Positions 57,352-64,000 of a DNA stretch of 64,000 bases are shown here, piece by piece. Below the pieces are notes generated by a model that had not been told where the DNA came from, did no database searches, and worked only from the letters and a program-made list of their open reading frames with translations. The translations under genes and the position numbers were made by a program. Origin of the DNA: Phlebiopsis flavidoalba (Eukaryota; Basidiomycota; Agaricomycetes; Polyporales; Phanerochaetaceae). Location of the stretch: positions 62,001 through 126,000 of the forward strand of contig JAOCPU010000018.1 of assembly GCA_035772785.1 (NCBI GenBank), given 5' to 3'. Each line of letters opens with the position of its first letter. Position 1 is the first letter of the stretch.

Positions 57352-57802
57352 TAAAGCTCTGCACGAGTCCGGGTCACCCATGGGTACTTGTGGGTAGAGC
57401 CGTGGGAAAACCCGTGGGTATACTGATCCGTGGATCTGAGTCACCTGTGGCCATGAGTCAGTGGCAGATCTGGGTCAAGGGTTTGGATTTGAGAAAACCC
57501 ATGGGTATTCATAGATTTGCTCATATAATACTTGTATGCATGTTTCAGATATACCTATGCTATTATCAATATCATATATGTATATAATATGTCATACATA
57601 CCTCACTACAGCCATGTCAGCCTTTATCTTAAGCATTTTCTGACAGGTAGACCCGTGACCCGGACTCATAAGACTCGGACTCGTGGGTCACAGGTGATCT
57701 GTGCCCAAATACCCGTATGGATCTGGGTCAGGCCTTAGAAATGCCACTGACCCACGGGTACAGATCCGAGTCGATCCGCGGGTAGACTCGTGCAGAGCTT
57801 TA
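57352..57802. mobile_element. 451-bp hAT-type MITE, derivative of the 22.4-kb element
   Basis: It has the same 18-bp TIR (TAAAGCTCTGCACGAGTC) at both ends and a perfect 8-bp duplication. The left 130 bp match the right terminus of the large element, and the remaining 320 bp match its left terminus, both inverted. The joint lies at TCAAGGG/CCCTTGAC, present at both breakpoints in the large element. It has no coding capacity of its own. Confidence 0.92.
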
Positions 57803-57810
57803 ACGTGCAT
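57803..57810. repeat. Right 8-bp target duplication ACGTGCAT of the MITE
   Basis: Identical to 57344-57351. Confidence 0.95.
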
Positions 57811-59727
57811 GCAAACGTGAGTGCTCACCGCACCGAGCATCTACGTCGGCACGGCTGATACTTAAGTTTGAAGATTTCTGTACTTCGCAAAGTGCGATAT
57901 TCTGTGTCTGTGTTAATCTGTGGACTAATAGACATTGTGTCTTTATTGTAGCTATCAGCGTACCGATAGCTGGTGGCTGCAAGGACTGGTGACGTGATTT
58001 ACAATCTCACCATTACGTTTAATACTGACATTAACTCCGCAGGTCGTAACCCTTTGGTGACACATATCTACTATGGATACATGTTGTCGCATTTCCGCTT
58101 ACACGACGCAACAGGGTGTTAGACACCACTCATCAAGTGTTCACAAATCAGGGCTGTGAGATGAGACCTGTTTCTCTAGGAGGAGAATTATGTTGACGCG
58201 CCTCTCTTTTTGAACCTGTTCAGTCTGGGTCCTGATAGCAGAAGTACATAGTCCATTTGCCCTCTCTCGGTGCGTTTCGATCTATTATATCTGCCGGCCA
58301 TCTCCATCTAACGTATCTCTCCTAGCGACTACTTTGTACGCTTCCTCTAGATATTTTGCGTCACAGGGTGCTGACTGGCTTTGCTCCAAATAGTGGGCCG
58401 GACTTTTCACAGTACGCGAGTGCTTCTTGTACGTTTATATGATATACTCATTTTATGCCGCAGAGCATTGTGACCCTTCTGACTCAAAACATTCTTTGTG
58501 TACCGCATCTGGACATGTGAGGGAAACTGTCTGACCACGATTACGCTCGATCTAATTGGATATCTCTGGGTAGTTGGGAAGAGACATTGGATGATTCCAG
58601 TCTTTTTTGTGAGTCACGGCTACTTCTGCGTGCGACTTATGTGGGCTTACTGAGCTGTTAAAATAGGCACCCATCACGCTTTTCCAGCTTGGTCAGTCCA
58701 TAGTGTCTTGCAACCTATTGATTAAGAGTCGAGTTTGATGCATGCATATCTCTCTAGCCGGATATATTGGTGAGTAATTATGCTTACCCTAATTCATTTA
58801 CCAGAGGCTCAGCTTCGCAGCTTTTTTGGTTATATGGTGAGTTTGATTCTGGACAGTGACTATAATGACTCTAGACATTGACATGTCATCCGCAGTCTTC
58901 GAGGAGGGCCCACCGCCGCGATCATAGTAACTACTGCAGTAGGTCACGGTATTTCCGACGTAGATTATCCAAACATGCTTACCCAACGGCTACAAGAAAC
59001 TTCCCACCGCATTCTGGTCTGTTCAGGCCGGCGAGGACATCTTGATATCTGCGACTTTAATTTACTTAGTATGGAAGCAGCGTGGTGTGAACTCGTTGAA
59101 AAGGTGTGACAAACTACACAATCGTCACAGATCTTATGAACTCACTGCGTAAAAAAAGCACCGATCGGCTGGTATTTCGTCTAAGTATGTTCATCATCAA
59201 CACTGGAACATGGACTGCCTTGGTCGCTATTTTCACAGTGGTCACGGTAAGTCTGTTCGTTTCCTGTCATAGGTCACTTTCCTTACGCACAGAGCAGATT
59301 GTCGTATGGCCGACCTTTGAGGCGTACGTCGCTCTGAACTTGGCGGTGTGCCCGCTCTATTGCAACACTCTACTGGCGAACCTCAACGCTCGAGGATACA
59401 TCCGCGGAGACAGTGTCGTCCCTAGCGACGGGAACTGACGCCCTTCGTGTCGACGTTGCGTGTTGCGCGAACGAAGGTGAGATCTCGGGGAGGATGAGCT
59501 CCAGACTCATGCAGCGCACGAATGACTCACACGCTTACCCACAGAGGAGTGCTGTGTCCTACAGCACCAGCGAGTCGCATGAGCTGTCCATGCCTACCTA
59601 CGCCAACAACTCCACGCTTATGATAGCAGAGTCGACGAAAGGAAGTCTGGCGATCGTACGGTTGTGTAGTGGGATAACCGTGACTTCGTTAGGCCTACAA
59701 GATGGAAGAGGAGGGCAACCTACTTAA

Positions 59728-60986
59728 TTTTCAGTCAGCATACGTGCATCTTTCGTATTTACTTATCCAGCTCACCCGAGTCGACGTCGCCGGACTTTGC
59801 GTTGTAAGGTGTTTTGCTTGTTTCGATAATCCCGGATGTTGAATATATGATGGCTGGATCAATACACGGAACGGTAGCACATTCTTCAGCTTCGCCGACG
59901 TCTACCCTGCTGCGCGCGGCACGTCCGAGCTGCTAGTCGCTGTTACGGCTTTCGACACGCACTCGATTACTCAGACCAACTTCTTCGGATTCTCTTCTAA
60001 GAAATACAGCGCGAACGCTCTCACCTGTACGCGAAAACTTCACGCATGAGCGCGAACATGATCAGATCCCCAAGACCGCCCTCGAACTTCATCGTTGTAG
60101 CCGGCTGTACTGCACGATACCGCTCAAGAAGTCTGCAGTGTTGCGCTATAGCGATACGCGGTGCCGACTCTAGCACGATGAGCGTGGTATCCGATCCGAC
60201 TGAGGCAACACCCGTGTCGAGGTTTGCTCCGAGACGAAATATCACCGTCCCGCAACCAACAGCCCGTCTTGAAAATGTTTCTCTTTCCTCAAGCGCGCAA
60301 AGAAGGGGACTGGGCTGCGAGCACCGGACACCCACTTGAAGAGCCTACTGCTGGTCCTTGAAGATTGCGCGGTTCGTGTATCTGATGCCTACCGAGTAGC
60401 GAGTAGGGCCGAGACCATGAAAGAACAGCCAGCGGTCGAGGATGCTTGCACGCAATCGAGTGTCAGTGCGCTATGCAAACGGCGAATGCGGCGTGGGTGG
60501 AATGGTTAAGCGGATTGGCTCGACACGTCGCCTAGGCGTCCGTACAGCGTCTTACAGACGAGTACTAAGGATTGTCGGGTTTGTGGGTACTAGGATGACC
60601 ACAAGAAGGTAGTAAGTAATATTAGCATCATAAAAAACATGGACTAAATACTCAACAAACTGACCTCGTTAGACAAGGCAATAATTGGGGCGGATATATA
60701 TATATACATAGAACACTGGTGCACTGCAAAGGAGTGTGATGAGAAGTCGCGCATGCGAATAGCGACATGATTCAGACAAGAACACGGATGTGACGCGGCG
60801 GAAAGAAGAGTGCTAGGCGCCCTGACCACCGACGTCGCGTGGCACGTGGTGGGCCGCTGCCGCTGCCAAATATGGGGATGGAGAACCTTGCTTGCTATCT
60901 TATCTCACGAAATTCATTGACGGGCCAGGACGCAGCGCGATGGACCCAGCAGCTGCAGCTTGACTCCTCCTGCCATCGCCGCGACG
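59728..60986. other. Intergenic region before urease
   Basis: A pair of overlapping ORFs on opposite strands at 60021-60339 may include a remnant of another gene, but no block is recognisable. 60340-60986 holds the urease promoter, with TATATATATATA near 60700. Confidence 0.4.
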
Positions 60987-63900
60987 ATGCGGCTCTCTCC
61001 CAGGGAACAAGACCGGCTTCTCCTCCACCAGGTACCGTGCACCCACGTCCCCGCCTACACCGTTGCGCTCACCGTCTGCTCAGGCAGGCTTCCTCGCGCA
61101 GAAGCGCCTCGCGCGCGGTCTGCGCCTCAATCAGACTGAGGCCATCGCCCTCATCGCGTCGCAGCTGCAGGAACGCATCCGCGACGGCAAGCACTCCGTC
61201 GCCGAGCTCATGCAGCACGGCAAGGAGCTGCTTGGCCGCCGCCACGTCCTGCCCGGCGTGCCCACGCTGCTGCACGACTGTCCAGGTTGAGGGCACCTTC
61301 CCCGACGGGCACGTACCCTTTTCCCTCGTGCCAGTCAACCTCGCTGATGTCCAACAGCGTGTTCCTCGTCACCGTGCACGACCCCATCTGCGCAGAAGAC
61401 CGCGACCTCTCCGCGGCGTTGTACGGCTCCTTCCTGCCGGTACCACCACCCGATGCGTTTCGAACCCGTCGACTCGCCGCCGAGTTTGCGCGCGCGACCG
61501 CGCGCCCGGTGCGGTCATCCTGCGCAAGGATCCTATCGCGCTCGTACCGGGGCGGCGAGACGGTCCGTCCTCCGCGTGACGAACAACGGCGACCGGCCGA
61601 TCCAGGTCGGCTCGCACTACCACTTTGTAGAGGTCAACGGCGCGCTGACGTTCGACCGCGGGCGCGCGTACGGTATGCGGCTGCACATCGCCGCGGGTAC
61701 GGCCGTGCGCTTCGAGCCGGGCGACGTCAAGACCGTCACGCTCGTCGCGCTCGGCGGCGCGCGTATCATCTCGGGCGGGAATCGCCTCGCCAGCGGGCCT
61801 TTCGATCCTGCGCGCACGGAAGCAGTTGTTGCTGGAGGTCGTGAGGCGCGGGCTTTGGACATGTACCGCAGCCTGAGCTGCTTGAGGTGCCCGTGTGTGG
61901 ACGGATGGCTCTCGCGCGAGGCGTATGCGGCTATGTTTGGGCCTACGACGGGTGACCGCGTGCGGCTAGGTGACACGACGCTCTGGATCGAGGTGGAAAA
62001 GGATCTGGTGCGTGCCTTTCTCCCCGAGTAGCAGAAGACAAGCACCCACTGAAGTTTCATGCAGACGGTGTATGGAGACGAAGTCAAGTTTTGGGGTGGG
62101 AAGACGATCCGCGAGGGCATGGGCCAAGCGACGGGCCGCTCATCGACGGACACGCTCGATCTTGTCGTCACGAACGCCGCTCATCGTCGCGACTGGTCGG
62201 GAATCTACAAGGTATACATTCTCCTCTTCCTCCTCACACGTCGCGCATACTGGACTTGCGTAGGCCGAATCGATATCGGCGTCAAAGACGGCCTGATAAT
62301 CGTCGGCATCGGCAAGGCGGGAAACCAGACACGATGGACGGCGTGCACCCGTTGCTTGTCGTGGGCTCGTCGACCGAGGGTCGTCGCAGGCGAGAAGCTG
62401 CTGCTCACACCGCCGGCGCGGTCGACGCTCACGTGCACTACATCTGCCCGCAGCAGATGACGGAGGGCGCTCGCGGCGGGCGTGACGACGGTCATCGGGG
62501 GCGGGACGGGCCCCGCGGGCAGGCACGTGCGCAACGACGTGCACGGGCCGAGCGCGTTCTATATGCGCCATATGCTCGCTGCGACGGACGGCCTGCCCCT
62601 CAACTTTGCGTTCACGGGCAAGGGCAACGATTCGGGTGCGCAGGGCGATCGAGGAGGTTTGTTCTCGCTGGCGCGGCGGGCTTGAAGCTCCATGAGGACT
62701 GGGGCACGACGCCGTCGGCGATTGAGACGTGTCTGGACGTCGGCGACAAGTATGATGTCCAGGTGCGCATTCATTCTTGCACTATGTCGAGCGTCGCTGA
62801 TATATTGTACAGGTGAACATCCATACGGATACGCTCAACGAGAGTGGCTTCGTCGAGAGTAGGGCGCCCCCTAATTATACATACATTGACTCACAACTGC
62901 TTGTAGGCACTATCGCGGCCTTTGGGAATCGCACCATCCACACGTACCACACGGAAGGAGCAGGTATGTGTACCCCCAGTCCAATTTGACACAATTCTGA
63001 CAACCCTGCAGGCGGCGGTCATGCACCGGACATCATCCGTGTCTGTGAGCTCGAAAACGTGCTGCCTTCTTCACGAACCCGACGCGTCCGTATGCGAACA
63101 ACACGCTCGACGAGCATCTCGACGTAACGTCCCTATCTCTCTCTCTCCTCACATATACCCACTGACCCCTGCGCAGATGCTCATGGTGTGCCACCACCTC
63201 GACAAAAACATCCCGGAGGACGTCGCGTTCGCGGAGTCGCGCATCCGCGCCGAGACGGTCGCGGCGGAGGACGTGCTGCACGACGAGGGCGCGATCGCGA
63301 TGATCTCGAGCGACAGCCAGGCGATGGGCCGCGTCGGCGAGGTCGTGAGCCGCACGTGGCGCACCGCGAGCAAGATGCGCGCGCTGCGCGGGCCGCTCGC
63401 TGCGCTCGGCGACGACGCCGCGGGCAACGACAACGGGCGCGTGAAGCGGTACGTCGCCAAGTACACGATCAACCCGTGCGTTTTGTTTCTTCTCTGCTTG
63501 CGGTGGGACGGGAGCTGAGGAGAACAGCGCGATTACGCATGGCATGAGCCACCTCATCGGCCACGTCGCGGTCGGCACGCTCGCGGACCTCGTGCTCTGG
63601 AAACCCGAAAACTTTGGCACCAAGCCCGAGCTCGTCCTCAAGTCCGGCGTCATCGCCTGGGCCCAGGTGCGTCCTCTTTCCCTCCCTCCCCCTCCAACGC
63701 TCACACCCGCGCAGATGGGCGACGCGAACGCGTCCATCCCGACCGTGCAGGCCGATCGTGGGGCGGCCGATGTGGGGCTTCCCACGCGCGCGTCCGCGGC
63801 GCTCAACAGCGTCGCGTTCGTCTCGGCCGTGTCGATCGACTCGGGCACCGTCGCGTCGTACGGCCTCGCGAAGCGGGTCGAGGCGGTGCGCGGGTGCCGG

Positions 63901-64000
63901 AGCGTGCGCAAGCGCGATATGAAGTGGAACGACGCGACGCCGCGCATGCGGGTGGACCCCGAGTCGTATGATGTCTTTGCGGACGATGTGTTGGCGGATG
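60987..64000 (+). CDS. Urease (single-chain fungal type), 3' end cut by the window
   Basis: Nickel enzyme hydrolysing urea to ammonia and carbamate in the cytosol. ATG 60987 gives [15 protein letters not shown], then an intron of about 52 bp. The gamma part has [20 protein letters not shown], and the beta part [18 protein letters not shown] (61590 on). The alpha part starts near [20 protein letters not shown] (61910 on). Active-site motifs are visible: [12 protein letters not shown] with the nickel-binding HxH (about 62425), [12 protein letters not shown] with the lysine that is carbamylated (about 62683), [15 protein letters not shown] (about 62935-63025, split by an intron), MVCHHLD (about 63184) and [13 protein letters not shown] (about 63305). 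About ten short introns occur. At least ten 1-2 base indels break the frame (for example an extra T near 61278 and an extra G near 63750), while all catalytic residues survive. The last residues lie past 64000. Confidence 0.92.

Larger units (their letters stand above)
57265..59727 (+). pseudogene. DUF6534-like membrane protein gene with a MITE in exon 1
   Basis: ATG 57265 (MDNESFIPG), then, one base out of frame, VEYIAVLASMGLYGIT, followed across the MITE by CMQT and a GTGAGTG donor. This is the first helix block (LxYGxxCxQT) of DUF6534 proteins. Later helices include FWSVQAGEDILISATLIYLV (about 59010-59075), FIINTGTWTALVAIFTVVTV (about 59190-59250) and YCNTLLANLNARGY (about 59358-59400), the family signature NSLLATLNAR. 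A Ser/Thr-rich tail with YANNSTLMIAESTKGS stops at 59725-59727. DUF6534 proteins are multi-pass membrane proteins of unknown function, expanded in mushrooms. The 451-bp MITE insertion and several frameshifts make this copy non-functional unless the MITE is excised. Confidence 0.7.

Noticed and set aside
60485..60590. Possible tRNA start (GGTGGAATGGTTAAGCGG)
   Set aside because: Looks like a tRNA D-arm, but no T-loop GTTCGAATC or acceptor partner follows.

Overview
The window looks like nuclear DNA of a mushroom-forming basidiomycete (Agaricomycetes). Genes are split by many introns of about 50 bp. Families typical of that class appear: DUF6533/DUF6534-like membrane proteins, UstYa-like oxidases, KDZ transposases linked to TET/JBP-like dioxygenases, and a single-chain fungal urease. 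No database was available. Family names come from motifs read in the translations, and splice sites are approximate.

Layout. 1-7.9 kb: three tandem, frame-broken copies of a flavin-dependent monooxygenase (FMO A, B, C). 8.2-17.4 kb: a small DUF2945-like gene, a decayed DUF6533-like gene, a TOM13/MIM1-type mitochondrial outer-membrane gene, an unrecognised minus-strand gene, a CACTG-ended MITE and a DENN (SPA/DENND6-like) gene. 17.6-22.3 kb: sparse sequence with a truncated UstYa-like gene and a second MITE flanked by TA. 22.3-50.9 kb: one minus-strand monooxygenase gene (FMO D) split by two insertions. 51.4-60 kb: two more UstYa-like genes, a short secreted-type ORF, a membrane-anchored protein resembling But2-type proteins, and a DUF6534-like gene with a MITE in its first exon. 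61-64 kb: urease, cut by the window end.

The central discovery is a 22,408-bp mobile element (22607-45014). It has 18-bp terminal inverted repeats and a perfect 8-bp target duplication (GGCCCCAG), and it sits inside the coding sequence of FMO D. It appears nested. The outer layer is a hAT-type transposon of about 4.9 kb whose BED-finger transposase reads leftward from the right end. Inside it is a 17.5-kb block bounded by imperfect inverted repeats, carrying a KDZ transposase with a CxC2 domain, a TET/JBP-like 2-oxoglutarate/iron dioxygenase, a viroplasmin-domain protein and a repeat-associated ORF of unknown function. A 451-bp MITE at 57352-57802 has the same two ends joined at a short homology and its own perfect 8-bp duplication (ACGTGCAT). 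It is an internally deleted relative of the outer element. A second, 3.9-kb inverted-repeat element without a recognisable transposase splits FMO D again at 45554-49471.

Almost every conserved gene, including probable housekeeping genes (urease, TOM13), carries scattered 1-2 base indels while catalytic residues stay intact. Many apparent frameshifts may therefore be assembly errors, and the pseudogene calls below rest on insertions, large deletions and lost blocks more than on single shifts.
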